Shown here: positions 49,717-59,341 of the stretch, one piece after another | Numbering within the stretch: the first letter of the stretch is position 1 | How the letters are laid out: each line of letters begins with the position of its first letter | Origin: Pseudomonas viridiflava | GTDB taxonomy: Bacteria > Pseudomonadota > Gammaproteobacteria > Pseudomonadales > Pseudomonadaceae | Direction of reading: 5' to 3' | Assembly (NCBI GenBank): GCA_900596015.1 | Contig: UVIF01000024.1 | Span: 310,001 to 374,000 of the forward strand | Length of the DNA stretch: 64,000 nt | Program-made: the position numbers and the translations under genes | Notes under the pieces: generated by a model | What the model saw: only the letters and a program-made list of their open reading frames with translations | What the model was told of the DNA's origin: nothing | Databases searched by the model: none

Positions 49717-51137
49717 ATCGTATGCTCCAGTAAATCGGCCAGGGTGGCGCGGTAGCCTTGCAGGGCCTGCACTTGCAGGGCGTGCTGGCCGTCATCGATG
49801 ACCTGCCTGCCGCCGACGAAGACGTCGCGTACCAGACTGTTGCCGTGCTCGCAGAACACCAGTGAGGACAACAGCTGGGCTGGATGGCCCGGGGTGACAT
49901 TGACGGCGTCGGAGTCGATGACGACCAGGTCTGCACGCTGCCCCACCATCAGCCCGGCTACCAAGCGGCCGGTCGCCTGGGCCCCGCCCTTGACCGCCTG
50001 ATCGAACAGGCGATCCGCCACCACCGGCGCGTCGGGGCTGGCCAGCACATTGCGCCGACGGTGCAGCAGGCGCTGGCCGTACTCCAGCAGGCGTAGCTCG
50101 GCCCAGGGGTTGACGGCTACGTTGCTGTCGGAACCGATACCCCAACGGCCCTTGTCCGTCAGAAAACGCTGAGCGTCGAACAATCCATCGCCGAGATTGG
50201 CTTCGGTGCTCGGGCATAGGCCTACCGTGGCACCACTGCGCGCCAACGCTGCGTATTCAGCGTCGTCCATGTGGGTGGCGTGCACCAGGCACCAACGCGG
50301 GTCCAGGGGTTGGCGGTCCAACAGCCACTGCACGGGTCGCTGGCCGAGGATTGCCACGCATTCCTCGACCTCGCGGGTCTGCTCGGCGATATGAATATGC
50401 ACGGGCGCGCGCGGATCGTCCGCGTCCAGGCCATCCATCAGGCTCGACAAGGACGCTTCGCTCACGGCACGTAACGAATGCGGCGCGACGCCATAACGCC
50501 GATTGCCGTTCTGTGGCATGGCCTTCTGCAGATGCTGACGCAGCTCCAGAATCCACTCCGGTGAATTGATGAAACGACGTTGGTGCGGCAAGGGTTCTGC
50601 CTGGCCCAGCCCACCGTATTGGTAAAGCACCGGAAGCAGGGTCATGCCGATGCCTACTTCTTCGGCCGCCCGCACTATGCGCAGGGACAATTCGGCGGGG
50701 TTTGCATACGGCTGGCCGTCAGCGCCGTGGTGCACGTAATGAAACTCGCACACCGAGGTGTACCCGGCCTTGAGCATTTCGATGTACAGGTGCCGACCGA
50801 TGGCCTGCAAGTGCCGAGGCTGCAAGCGCTGGGCAAATCGATACATCAGGGTACGCCAGCTCCAGAAGGAGTCGGCGGGGTCGCCCAGGGTCTCGGTCAA
50901 GCCGGCCATGGCGCGCTGGAACGTGTGGGAGTGCAGGTTGGGCATGCCACTGATCACCGGGCCACGCGCCACCGGCGTGCCGTCTGTGGGCACGGCATCG
51001 ATGCTCACGTTGGTCAGATCGCCGAGCGCGTTCCAGCTCAGCAGCACATTGCTCTGCCAGCCATCGGGCAGTAAAGCGCTGTGGGCAAACAGGCTGCTCT
51101 GGGCTTGGCGCGCGGGTGAATCCAAGGGTGTATCCAC
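49713..51137 (-). CDS. hutF: Formimidoylglutamate deiminase HutF
   Basis: A 474-aa amidohydrolase that converts N-formimidoyl-L-glutamate to N-formyl-L-glutamate and ammonia. The start is GTG at 51137 with AGAGG upstream. Metal ligands are in GMPNLHSHTFQRAM, PVHIHIAEQTREVEEC, LVHATHMD and GIGSDSNV. Slightly longer than the ~455-aa typical form because of the N-terminal tail. No hutH, hutU or hutI accompanies it. Confidence 0.93.
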   Translation of the reverse strand: MDTPLDSPARQAQSSLFAHSALLPDGWQSNVLLSWNALGDLTNVSIDAVPTDGTPVARGPVISGMPNLHSHTFQRAMAGLTETLGDPADSFWSWRTLMYRFAQRLQPRHLQAIGRHLYIEMLKAGYTSVCEFHYVHHGADGQPYANPAELSLRIVRAAEEVGIGMTLLPVLYQYGGLGQAEPLPHQRRFINSPEWILELRQHLQKAMPQNGNRRYGVAPHSLRAVSEASLSSLMDGLDADDPRAPVHIHIAEQTREVEECVAILGQRPVQWLLDRQPLDPRWCLVHATHMDDAEYAALARSGATVGLCPSTEANLGDGLFDAQRFLTDKGRWGIGSDSNVAVNPWAELRLLEYGQRLLHRRRNVLASPDAPVVADRLFDQAVKGGAQATGRLVAGLMVGQRADLVVIDSDAVNVTPGHPAQLLSSLVFCEHGNSLVRDVFVGGRQVIDDGQHALQVQALQGYRATLADLLEHTI

Positions 51138-51171
51138 ATGAACCTCTGGGCAATGAGTCAGGCGCAGGCAA

Positions 51172-51945
51172 TCAGAGAACAGGCGCCGCGTCTCGCGACA
51201 GCACGCTTTGCAGGAAACTGCGGGTCCGCGCTTCACGCGGTGCGGTGAACAGCTGCGCCGGTGGCGCGGCCTCGACAATGGCGCCTTGATCCATGACCAC
51301 CACCACGTCGGCCACCTCCCGGGCAAATCCCATTTCGTGGGTAACGATGATCATGGTCATGCCTTCGCTCGCCAGGGTCTTCATGACCTGCAATACCTCG
51401 CCCACCAGCTCCGGATCCAGCGCCGAGGTAGGCTCGTCGAACAGCATGACCTTGGGGTCCATGGCCAACGCGCGGGCAATCGCAACGCGCTGCTTCTGCC
51501 CACCGGACAAAGTGCCGGGGTAGACCTGCGCCTTGTGCTCCAGGCCGACCTTGTTCAACAGGCGCAGCCCCTGCTCTTCGGCGGCTTGGCGCGATCTGCC
51601 GCGCAGGGCCATCGGCGCCAGGGTGATGTTGTCCAGCACGCTGAGGTGCGGGAACAGGTTGAACGACTGGAACACCATGCCGACTTCGCTGCGCAGGGCG
51701 TCCAGTTTGCCTTCCGACATCATCCTGCCCTGCTCCACCACGGTATGGCCACACGCGCGCAGCGTCCCGCCTTCGGCGGTTTCCAGGCCGTTCATGCAAC
51801 GCAGGAAAGTGCTCTTGCCCGACCCGCTGGGACCGATCACCACCACGACCTGGCTGGCCTCTACGCTGAAGTCGATGTTGTGCAGCACCTGATGAGTGCC
51901 GAACGATTTGCTCAGGTTTTGAATATCGATAATGGCGGTGCTCAT
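51172..51945 (-). CDS. Polar amino-acid ABC transporter ATP-binding protein
   Basis: A 257-aa ABC ATPase of the GlnQ/HisP type. Walker A GPSGSGKSTFLRC, Q-loop VFQSFNLFPHLSVLDN, signature LSGGQKQR and Walker B KVMLFDEPTSALDPELV. Start ATG at 51945 overlaps the permease stop as TGATG. Located just downstream of the permease gene and 34 bp before hutF. With hutFGD it may import a hut intermediate; substrate is inferred from context only. Confidence 0.93.
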   Translation of the reverse strand: MSTAIIDIQNLSKSFGTHQVLHNIDFSVEASQVVVVIGPSGSGKSTFLRCMNGLETAEGGTLRACGHTVVEQGRMMSEGKLDALRSEVGMVFQSFNLFPHLSVLDNITLAPMALRGRSRQAAEEQGLRLLNKVGLEHKAQVYPGTLSGGQKQRVAIARALAMDPKVMLFDEPTSALDPELVGEVLQVMKTLASEGMTMIIVTHEMGFAREVADVVVVMDQGAIVEAAPPAQLFTAPREARTRSFLQSVLSRDAAPVL

Positions 51946-52610
51946 CACACTCTCCCGTCGGCGCGCAGCACTTTCTCGGTGTGGCGCAGGATCAAGGTGG
52001 TGATGCTGGTGAGCATCAGGTAGATGACGGCAATGGCCAGGTACACTTCGAGCGAACGGTAGGACACGCTGATGATCTTCTCGCCTTCGTGCATCACGTC
52101 GGCGATGGTAAGCAGTGACACCAGCGCCGAGTTCTTGATCAAGGCGATGAACTCGTTGCCCAGGGCGGGGATCATGCGCACGAAGGCCTGGGGCAGGATG
52201 ACCTTGCGCATCGCCAGTTTGTGCGGCAGGCCCAGCGAGCGCGCGGCTTCCATCTGGCCCTTTTCCACCGACTGGATCGAACCCCTGACAATCTCCGAGA
52301 CATAGGCCGCACTGTAGATGCCCAGGCCGAAAATTCCGCACACATAGGCGGGTAACTGAATGCCGAAGTGCGGCAGGCCAAAGAACAGAATGAACAGCTG
52401 CACCAGCAGCGGCGTGCCGCGGACCAGCGTCAGGTAGGTGGTACACAGTCCGTAGATCAGCGTGCGCTTGGGATTCAGCCGCCCCAGCCCGATCAGCAGA
52501 CCCAGGACACAGCCCAGCACCAACGCTGCAGCGGTGATTTCGATGGTGGTCAGGGTACCGGAGGCGAGCGCGCGCCAGCCGTCCCAGACCGGGGAAAAGT
52601 CGAGATCCAT
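51945..52610 (-). CDS. Polar amino-acid ABC transporter permease
   Basis: A 221-aa HisM/GlnP-type permease with five TM helices. EAA motif: EAARSLGLPHKLAMRKVILPQAFVRMIPALGNEF. The segment TYLTLVRGTPLLVQLFILFFGLP matches the family. Only one permease gene is present, so a homodimer is likely. Stop overlaps the ATPase start. Confidence 0.95.
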   Translation of the reverse strand: MDLDFSPVWDGWRALASGTLTTIEITAAALVLGCVLGLLIGLGRLNPKRTLIYGLCTTYLTLVRGTPLLVQLFILFFGLPHFGIQLPAYVCGIFGLGIYSAAYVSEIVRGSIQSVEKGQMEAARSLGLPHKLAMRKVILPQAFVRMIPALGNEFIALIKNSALVSLLTIADVMHEGEKIISVSYRSLEVYLAIAVIYLMLTSITTLILRHTEKVLRADGRV

Positions 52611-52691
52611 GAGGTACTCCGCAGAGGCTTACGGTTGGAGGCGTAAAGTGTGCGGGCTCGTCGCACCATCGGCCGAACCCGCAGCGGCCGC

Positions 52692-53447
52692 TTATTCTTT
52701 TGTGGTGCCGAACCACTTCTGGGTCAGTGCGGCGTATTCGCCATTGCTGCGCAGGGTTTGCAGCGCCTGGTTCATCTGCTGTTGCAGCGCGGTGTCATTC
52801 TTGCGAACGGCAAAACCGTACAGTTCGGTGGTCAAGCCTTCGTCCAGCACGCGGACCTTGGGCTGACGCTTGGCATATTCCACCGCCGCCGGGCGCCCGG
52901 TCACTGCAGCGTTCACCCGGCCAATGGCCAACAGGTCGAACATGGCCTGATTCTTTTCCACTTCCACCACGCTCACTGCGGGGTAGTTGGTTTTCAGAAA
53001 GTCGATGGACTTGGTACCTACCTGGGCTGAAACCTTCTTGCCCGCGACCAGATCGCCGGGTTTATCGATGCTGGTGTCATCCTTCAGAACCAGCACAGCG
53101 AGGCCGCCGCGATAGTAGGAATCAGTGAAGTTGACCACCTTCTGCCGTTCTTCGGTCATGTAGATGGCCGACGCCGCCACGTCGAAGCGGTTGGAAATCA
53201 AGCCGGGGATCAGCCCCTTGAAGCCGATATCGATCCACTCGACCTTCTTGTTCAGTTGCTTGCCGATGGCTTCGATCAATTCGATATCGAAGCCAGTGCG
53301 CTTGCCATCCTGCACGAACTCCATGGGTGGAAAGGTCGCATCGGTGCCGACACGCATCACTTCATCAGCTGCCTGGGCCGAGGTGCACAGCGAAGCCATC
53401 AGCGTCAGCGCGGCAGCCAGGGGGGTGAATAACTTCAACGCTTTCAT
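52692..53447 (-). CDS. ABC transporter substrate-binding protein, polar amino-acid type
   Basis: A 251-aa SBP (family 3) with a signal peptide (MKALKLFTPLAAALTLMASLCTSAQA). Family signatures: VGTDATFPPMEFVQDGKRTGFDIELIEAIG and FKGLIPGLISNRFDVAASAIYMTEER. Arg and Asp at the amino-acid carboxylate/amine site are conserved. ATG 53447 has AAGGAA upstream. First gene of the transporter-hutF-hutG-hutD run; the 81-bp gap to the permease has no obvious promoter. Confidence 0.95.
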   Translation of the reverse strand: MKALKLFTPLAAALTLMASLCTSAQAADEVMRVGTDATFPPMEFVQDGKRTGFDIELIEAIGKQLNKKVEWIDIGFKGLIPGLISNRFDVAASAIYMTEERQKVVNFTDSYYRGGLAVLVLKDDTSIDKPGDLVAGKKVSAQVGTKSIDFLKTNYPAVSVVEVEKNQAMFDLLAIGRVNAAVTGRPAAVEYAKRQPKVRVLDEGLTTELYGFAVRKNDTALQQQMNQALQTLRSNGEYAALTQKWFGTTKE

Positions 53448-53507
53448 CACGAATTCCTTCGGCAAGGGTAAGTCCGGTCAGGACCCGAAACATGGATTGA
53501 GCGGCAG

Positions 53508-54245
53508 TTAGAAGCGATTGCAGATGCGGCTGGCTGCTTTTCTGGTGAGGCTGATCAGTTCAGCCTCCCGTGGGCCAACGCGCAATGACGGCGCCATCAA
53601 CGTAATAGTGCCTTCCAGGGCACCGTCCGTTGAAATCAGCGGGACACTCACGCCCCAAACACCCAGATCGACCTCACTGTCACTGGTGGCATAGCCATTC
53701 TTGCGGATCCTGGTGATCTCCCGTTCCAGCGCCGCGACGTCCATGGCGCTCTCCTGCGATTGCGTTCTCACCAGCTGGCGCTGCACCGATTCGGGCAGAA
53801 ACGCCAACAGGCTCTTGGCGGAGGCGCCCTGCATCATGGAGTGGGCGCGGCCCTTGGTGAACGAGCAGCGCAGCGAGCTGCTGCTCTCTTCCATGGCGAT
53901 GCACACCATCTGGCCGTTGCTGTACACCAACAAGCCGACGCTCTCTCCCGTGCGCTCAGCCAAGGCACTTATCTCGTCGCGGCTCTGGCTGATCAGGTTG
54001 GAGGTCTGATCGAAACCCCACGCCAACTGCACGCCGGTCGCGCCTGGCTCGTACAGCCCCGTGGTCATATGTTCTTGCAGCAGGCCCCACTTCTTCAACG
54101 ACGCCAGGTGCCGGTAAACCGTGCTCAATGGCATCTGCACCTGCGCGGCAATGCGCTTGGCCGCAATCGGTTGCCCAGCCTTGGCCACGCAGGTCAGCAC
54201 CTGCAGCACACGGTCGACAATGCTGGTGGTTCGTGGGTCGTTCAT
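53508..54245 (-). CDS. IclR-family transcriptional regulator
   Basis: A 245-aa IclR protein. HTH: TSIVDRVLQVLTCVAKAGQPIAAKRIAAQVQMPLSTVYRHLASLKKWGLL; effector domain: ESVGLLVYSNGQMVCIAMEES, YATSDSEVDLGVWGVSVPL and SLTRKAASRI. ATG at 54245 starts MNDPRTTSIVDR. It lies immediately upstream of, and in the same direction as, the transporter/hut genes, so it is their likely regulator; it differs from the usual GntR-type HutC. Confidence 0.93.
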   Translation of the reverse strand: MNDPRTTSIVDRVLQVLTCVAKAGQPIAAKRIAAQVQMPLSTVYRHLASLKKWGLLQEHMTTGLYEPGATGVQLAWGFDQTSNLISQSRDEISALAERTGESVGLLVYSNGQMVCIAMEESSSSLRCSFTKGRAHSMMQGASAKSLLAFLPESVQRQLVRTQSQESAMDVAALEREITRIRKNGYATSDSEVDLGVWGVSVPLISTDGALEGTITLMAPSLRVGPREAELISLTRKAASRICNRF

Positions 54246-54451
54246 GACTGCACTATAAGAACAAATTCTCGATTCTGAAGGGGGATTCTCATTGGGTGGG
54301 AAAAAAACCTGCAGGTCGCTGACATGGCACTGCATGGGCCACTGGTGAAATCTCACCGAACGCGTCGTGCGACAAGCACATCCGAGCATTCAGTGCTGCC
54401 GAATTCCATGGGATAGTGTCCGTCTTCCTCCCCATCTGAAGACCCTGTCCC

Positions 54452-54982
54452 ATGGCCACCAAGCACCCACTTGAACCGCTGGCTCGACGCTTCCTCGGCA
54501 AACACCCGCATCAGCTCGAACCGGAAGAGCTCCACGTTCTGGAGCAGATGAAAAACCGGCTGCCGGTCAGCCGCGATGCCAGTGACGCCTCTGATGAAGT
54601 CGCAACGTTCGGTGAACGCCTGTCCGACCGGGTGGCGGCCATCGGCGGTTCATGGGCATTCATCATCGCCTTCACCATTATTCTGCTGGGCTGGATGCTG
54701 CTAAACACCGATGTGCTCGATCATTTCGGCCTGGCCTTCGACCCCTACCCGTACATCTTTCTCAACCTGATGCTGTCTACCGTCGCGGCCATCCAGGCGC
54801 CGGTGATCATGATGAGCCAGAACCGCCAGTCGGCCAAAGACCGCCTGGCCGCGAGCCTGGACTTCGAGGTGAACCTGCGCGCGGAGCTGGAAATCATGCG
54901 GCTGCATGAAAAGATCGACAAGGAGATCGTCGAGCGGCTGGATCGGATCCTGGCGAGTGTGGAGCCCAAGGGCAGCGTGTGA
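54452..54982 (+). CDS. DUF1003 family membrane protein
   Basis: A 176-aa protein with two TM segments (SWAFIIAFTIILLGWMLLNT and PYIFLNLMLSTVAAIQAPVIMMSQ) and a C-terminal charged helix (RQSAKDRLAASLDFEVNLRAELEIM). These are the DUF1003 hallmarks (DRVAAIGGSW, PYPYIFLNL, QNRQ). Function unknown; some homologues are linked to cyclopropane or stress proteins. No clear Shine-Dalgarno before the ATG. Confidence 0.88.
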   Translation: MATKHPLEPLARRFLGKHPHQLEPEELHVLEQMKNRLPVSRDASDASDEVATFGERLSDRVAAIGGSWAFIIAFTIILLGWMLLNTDVLDHFGLAFDPYPYIFLNLMLSTVAAIQAPVIMMSQNRQSAKDRLAASLDFEVNLRAELEIMRLHEKIDKEIVERLDRILASVEPKGSV

Positions 54983-55054
54983 AGGTGCGCTTGGGCGTTC
55001 TGGGTAGGATCGGCTGATTTCTGCGATGACGGCGCTTACCGCCTCACACCCCCC

Positions 55055-56890
55055 TCACTCCACCGTCACCGACTTCGCCAAGTTGCGCGGCTGATCCACG
55101 TCCGTCCCCTTGAGCACCGCCACATAGTACGAAAGCAGCTGCAAAGGAATGGTGTAGAGGATCGGCGCCAGTGCATCGATGATGTGCGGCATCGCCACCA
55201 CATGGGTGCCGGGACCATTGCTCAGTTGTGCCTGCTCATCGGCGAACACCACCAGCTCACCGCCGCGGGCACGCACTTCCTGCAGGTTGGATTTGAGCTT
55301 TTCCAGCAGCTCGTTGTTCGGCGCCACGGTTACCACGGGCATGTCCTTGTCCACCAGCGCCAGTGGCCCGTGCTTCAGCTCACCAGCCGGATAGGCTTCG
55401 GCGTGGATGTAGGAGATTTCCTTGAGCTTCAGCGCGCCTTCCATCGCCACCGGGAATTGCGCGCCGCGGCCCAGGAACAGCGTGTGGTGCTTCTCGGCGA
55501 ACAGCTCGGCGATGCGCTCGATGGTGGTGTCCATGGCCAGGGCTTCACCCAGGCGAGTCGGCAAACGACGCAGTTCGGCCACCAGCTCGGCTTCCACGCC
55601 CTCCTCCAGCGTTCCGTGCACTTGGCCAAGCGACAACGTCAGCAGCATCAACGCAACCAGTTGAGTGGTGAAGGCCTTGGTCGAGGCGACACCGATTTCC
55701 GGACCTGCCTGGGTCAGCAAGGTCAGGTCGGACTCGCGCACCAAAGAGCTGATGCCGACGTTGCAGATCGCCAGGCTGCCGAGAAACCCCAATTGCTTGC
55801 CGTTGCGCAGCGCGGCCAGGGTGTCGGCCGTTTCACCGGACTGTGAAATGGAAACGAACAGCGTGTCGGGCTGCACCACGACCTTGCGATAGCGGAACTC
55901 GCTGGCCACTTCGACCTGGCACGGGATGCCGGCCAGGCCCTCGAGCCAATAGCGTGCAACCATACCGGCGTGATAGCTGGTGCCGCACGCCACGATCTGC
56001 ACATTGCGCACCTTGGCGAACAGCTCGGCAGCCTGCGGACCGAAGGCCTGCACCAGCACCTGGTTCTGGCCCAGGCGACCTTCCAGGGTGCGCTGTACCA
56101 CGGTGGGCTGCTCGTGGATCTCTTTCATCATGAAGTGGCGATACTCGCCCTTGTCGGCCGCCTCGGCGCCTTCGTGATACTGCACGCTTTCACGTTCCAC
56201 AGGCGCGCCAGCGGCATCCCAGATCTGCACGCTTTCACGGCGGATCTCGGCAATGTCACCTTCCTCCAGGTACATGAAACGGTCGGTCACCTGCCGCAGC
56301 GCCAACTGATCTGAGGCGAGAAAGTTCTCGCCCATGCCTAACCCGATCACCAGCGGACTGCCGCTGCGGGCGGCCACCAGACGATCGGGTTGGTGCACGC
56401 TGATGGCAGCCAGGCCGTAGGCGCCGTGCAGTTGCTTGACCGTCGCCTTGAGGGCGTCGGCCAGGTCGGGCAATGCCTTGAGGGTGTGATGCAACAGATG
56501 CGCGATGACTTCGGTATCGGTCTGCGACGTGAATACGTAGCCCAGCTCCTTGAGCTGGGTGCGCAGGACTTCGTGGTTCTCGATGATACCGTTATGCACG
56601 ACCGCCACTTCGGCGGTGGAAAAGTGCGGGTGGGCGTTCTGTTCGGTCGGCGCACCGTGGGTGGCCCAACGGGTATGGGCGATGCCCAACCTGCCAAGCA
56701 GAGGCTCATCCGCCAGCGCGGCCTGCAGTTCGGCAACCTTGCCGACGCGACGTCGGCGCTGCACGCTGCCATCCTCGCTCAACACAGCTACGCCTGCGCT
56801 ATCGTAACCGCGATATTCCAGGCGCTTGAGGCCCTCCACCAGAATGGCAGTGATATTGCGCTCCGCGATGGCGCCGACGATTCCACACAT
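55055..56890 (-). CDS. glmS: Glutamine-fructose-6-phosphate aminotransferase GlmS
   Basis: A 611-aa enzyme. It converts fructose 6-phosphate and glutamine to glucosamine 6-phosphate, the first step to UDP-GlcNAc. The N-terminal glutaminase begins MCGIVGA (Cys nucleophile at residue 2), and two SIS domains follow (VACGTSYHAGMVA, FVSISQSGETADT, FLGRGAQFPVAMEGALKLKEISYIHAEAYPAGELKHGP). Ends NLAKSVTVE as expected. Eleven bases after glmR; the glmR stop lies within GGAG-containing TAGGAGAA, the glmS ribosome site. Confidence 0.98.
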   Translation of the reverse strand: MCGIVGAIAERNITAILVEGLKRLEYRGYDSAGVAVLSEDGSVQRRRRVGKVAELQAALADEPLLGRLGIAHTRWATHGAPTEQNAHPHFSTAEVAVVHNGIIENHEVLRTQLKELGYVFTSQTDTEVIAHLLHHTLKALPDLADALKATVKQLHGAYGLAAISVHQPDRLVAARSGSPLVIGLGMGENFLASDQLALRQVTDRFMYLEEGDIAEIRRESVQIWDAAGAPVERESVQYHEGAEAADKGEYRHFMMKEIHEQPTVVQRTLEGRLGQNQVLVQAFGPQAAELFAKVRNVQIVACGTSYHAGMVARYWLEGLAGIPCQVEVASEFRYRKVVVQPDTLFVSISQSGETADTLAALRNGKQLGFLGSLAICNVGISSLVRESDLTLLTQAGPEIGVASTKAFTTQLVALMLLTLSLGQVHGTLEEGVEAELVAELRRLPTRLGEALAMDTTIERIAELFAEKHHTLFLGRGAQFPVAMEGALKLKEISYIHAEAYPAGELKHGPLALVDKDMPVVTVAPNNELLEKLKSNLQEVRARGGELVVFADEQAQLSNGPGTHVVAMPHIIDALAPILYTIPLQLLSYYVAVLKGTDVDQPRNLAKSVTVE

Positions 56891-56901
56891 GTTCGCTTCT
56901 C

Positions 56902-57669
56902 CTAGCTGGTAGCGGCGAGCACGAGATCTATCCCGCGCGCCTGAATCTGATCGCGTGCTTCGAGGGGCAGGCGATCATCGGTAATGAGGGTGCTAATGCG
57001 GCCCCAGGGCAGCTCCAGATTGGGAATCCTGCGTCCGACCTTGTCGGACTCGACCATGACGATCACTTCGCGAGCGACTTCGGCCATCACCCGGCTCAGG
57101 CCCAGCAACTCGTTGAAGGTCGTGGTGCCGCGCTCCAGATCGATGCCGTCGGCACCGATGAACAACTGGTCGAAGTCATAGGAGCGCAGCACCTGCTCGG
57201 CCACCTGGCCCTGAAACGATTCGGAGTGTGGATCCCAGGTGCCGCCAGTCATCAGCAGCACGGGCTCGTGCTCCAATGCACTCAGGGCATTGGCGACGTG
57301 CAGCGAGTTGGTCATGACCACCAGGCCCGGCTGCTTGCCCAGCTCGGGAATCATCGCTGCGGTGGTGCTGCCACTGTCGATGATGATGCGCGCGTGTTCC
57401 TTGATGCGCATGACGGCCGCGCGGGCGATGGATTGCTTGATGGCCGAGACACGCTGGCTGGGTTCGCCGATCAGCTCCTGCGGCATGGTCACCGCGCCGC
57501 CATAGCGACGCAGCAGCAGGCCATGACTTTCCAGGGCGGCAAGGTCCTTGCGGATAGTGACTTCGGACGTTGCGAAATGCCTGGCCAAGTTATCCACAGT
57601 CACTTCACCCTGCTCATTGAGCAGGGCAAGGATGCTGTGACGACGTTGGGGCGTATTGCGCTTTGACAT
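56902..57669 (-). CDS. glmR: DeoR-family regulator GlmR
   Basis: A 255-aa DeoR protein: HTH in RHSILALLNEQGEVTVDNLARHFATSEVTIRKDLAALESHGLLLRRYGGAV and the DeoRC sugar-phosphate domain (IIIDSGSTTAAM, VVMTNSLHVANAL, FIGADGIDLERGTTTFNELL). The gene upstream of glmS is called glmR in P. aeruginosa, where it affects glmS expression. Its stop is within the glmS ribosome site, so the two are one transcript. A DnaA-box 9-mer overlaps its 5' end (57590). Confidence 0.93.
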   Translation of the reverse strand: MSKRNTPQRRHSILALLNEQGEVTVDNLARHFATSEVTIRKDLAALESHGLLLRRYGGAVTMPQELIGEPSQRVSAIKQSIARAAVMRIKEHARIIIDSGSTTAAMIPELGKQPGLVVMTNSLHVANALSALEHEPVLLMTGGTWDPHSESFQGQVAEQVLRSYDFDQLFIGADGIDLERGTTTFNELLGLSRVMAEVAREVIVMVESDKVGRRIPNLELPWGRISTLITDDRLPLEARDQIQARGIDLVLAATS

Positions 57670-57762
57670 GCCGGCCTAAGTTTCGATTCGAAAGATAACG
57701 AAGGCAATAGAAACCTAAACTGAAAGGTTCGTCAATGGTGTAATCGTATTTCTCAAGGTCTC

Positions 57763-57834
57763 CTCGCGGCAGAGCCCGTTCCCACCGGGTCATACATAAA
57801 ACCTCGTGGGAGCGGGCTCTGCCCGTGAAAGGCC
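57763..57834. repeat. REP pair between glmU and glmR
   Basis: Two inverted REP-like units with GGCAGAGCCCG and CGGGCTCTGCCC arms lie in the 192-bp gap between glmU and glmR. They may decouple glmU from glmR-glmS. Confidence 0.8.
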
Positions 57835-57861
57835 CTATATAATGGCTGCGCCTGTGGATAA

Positions 57862-59229
57862 CTAAGGCTTTTTGACCTTCACCGGCCGCTTCCACCCTTC
57901 GATGTTACGCTGCCGCGCCCGCGCCACGCCCAATTGCCCTGCAGGCACTGCTTGAGTGATGGTCGATCCGGCAGCAGTTGTCGAGCCTGCCAAGATATCC
58001 ACAGGTGCGACCAGGGCATTGTTGGACCCGATGAAAACATCCTCACCAATGGTCGTTTTCCATTTGTTTGCGCCGTCGTAGTTGCAAGTGATGGTACCGG
58101 CGCCGATGTTGCTGTTGGCACCGATGTCCGCATCGCCCAGATAACTCAAGTGACCGGCCTTGGCACCCTCCCCCATACGGGCATTCTTCAGCTCGACGAA
58201 GTTACCCACATGCGCCCGGGCCTCCAGCACCGTGCCGGGTCGCAGGCGGGCAAACGGGCCAGCATCGCTGCCTTCGTGCAACACTGCACCGTCGAGGTGA
58301 CTGTTGGCCTTGACCACCACGCCTCTGCCCAGCGTACTGTCCTTGATGTAACAGTTGGGCCCGATGACCACGTCGTCTTCGATCACCACTCGCCCTTCGA
58401 GTACCACATTGACGTCGATCAACACGTCCCGACCTACGCTCACTTCACCGCGCACATCGAAGCGCGCCGGGTCGCGCAAGGTCACGCCCTGGGCCATCAA
58501 ACGGCGCCCTTCGCGCAACTGGTAGTGACGCTCCAGTTCCGCGAGTTGACGACGGTCATTGGCGCCCTGCACCTCCATTGGATCCTGGGCGGTTTCGGTG
58601 GCTACCACCAAGCCATCGCTGACAGCCATGGCGATCACATCGGTCAGGTAATACTCACCTTGAGCGTTATTGTTGGACAGGCGCGCCAGCCACTCGGCCA
58701 GACGCTTGCCAGGCACCGCGAGAATGCCGGTGTTGCCTTCGCGAATGGCTTTCTGTGCATCGCTGGCGTCCTTGTGCTCGACGATGGCCTGTACCTGGCC
58801 ATCCGCGTCGCGCACGATGCGGCCGTAGCCCGTGGGATCGGCGAGTTCGACGGTGAGCAGGCCTAGCTGGTCGGCACTGACTTTCTGCAGCAGGCGCTGC
58901 AACGTCGCCACTTCGATCAGCGGAACGTCGCCGTAGAGTATCAATACATTATCCGCAGTCAGGCCTGGCACCGCCTGGGCGACCGCATGGCCGGTGCCCA
59001 ACTGCCTGTCCTGCAGCACGAAATTCAGGTCGTCAGCGGCCAGGCGTTCCCGCACTGCATCCGCACCGTGGCCAATCACCACGTGGATGTTCTGTGGCTG
59101 GAGTTGGCGCGCGCTGTGGATAACATGGCCGAGCATTGAATTGCCGGCGACCGGGTGCAACACCTTGGGCAAGGCCGAGCGCATGCGCGTGCCTTGGCCG
59201 GCGGCGAGAATGACGATATCGAGAGACAT
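57862..59229 (-). CDS. glmU: Bifunctional UDP-GlcNAc pyrophosphorylase / GlcN-1-P acetyltransferase GlmU
   Basis: A 455-aa enzyme making UDP-GlcNAc for peptidoglycan and LPS. The uridyltransferase half starts DIVILAAGQGTRMRS and includes LYGDVPLIEVATL and DPMEVQGANDRRQLAELE. The C-terminal half is a left-handed beta-helix of hexapeptide repeats (VVIEDDVVIGPNCYIKDS, GANSNIGAGTITCNYDG). Ends MKVKKP. Downstream of the atp operon terminator and upstream of glmR-glmS. Confidence 0.98.
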   Translation of the reverse strand: MSLDIVILAAGQGTRMRSALPKVLHPVAGNSMLGHVIHSARQLQPQNIHVVIGHGADAVRERLAADDLNFVLQDRQLGTGHAVAQAVPGLTADNVLILYGDVPLIEVATLQRLLQKVSADQLGLLTVELADPTGYGRIVRDADGQVQAIVEHKDASDAQKAIREGNTGILAVPGKRLAEWLARLSNNNAQGEYYLTDVIAMAVSDGLVVATETAQDPMEVQGANDRRQLAELERHYQLREGRRLMAQGVTLRDPARFDVRGEVSVGRDVLIDVNVVLEGRVVIEDDVVIGPNCYIKDSTLGRGVVVKANSHLDGAVLHEGSDAGPFARLRPGTVLEARAHVGNFVELKNARMGEGAKAGHLSYLGDADIGANSNIGAGTITCNYDGANKWKTTIGEDVFIGSNNALVAPVDILAGSTTAAGSTITQAVPAGQLGVARARQRNIEGWKRPVKVKKP

Positions 59230-59284
59230 GAACGGCTACCAATCCGGAGAATGGCCAGCAGGCTGACCGGGGAGAAAGTGCTGA

Positions 59285-59316
59285 AAAAGAAAAAGGGTAG
59301 CCGAGGCTACCCTTTT
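59285..59316 (-). terminator. Terminator of the atp operon
   Basis: On the minus strand AAAGGGTAGCC / GGCTACCCTTT form a 10-bp stem with a 3-nt loop, followed by TTTTCTTTTTC. It lies about 25 bp after the atpC stop. Confidence 0.92.
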
Positions 59317-59341
59317 ACTCAATCGCAAGTGAGTCGACGCA

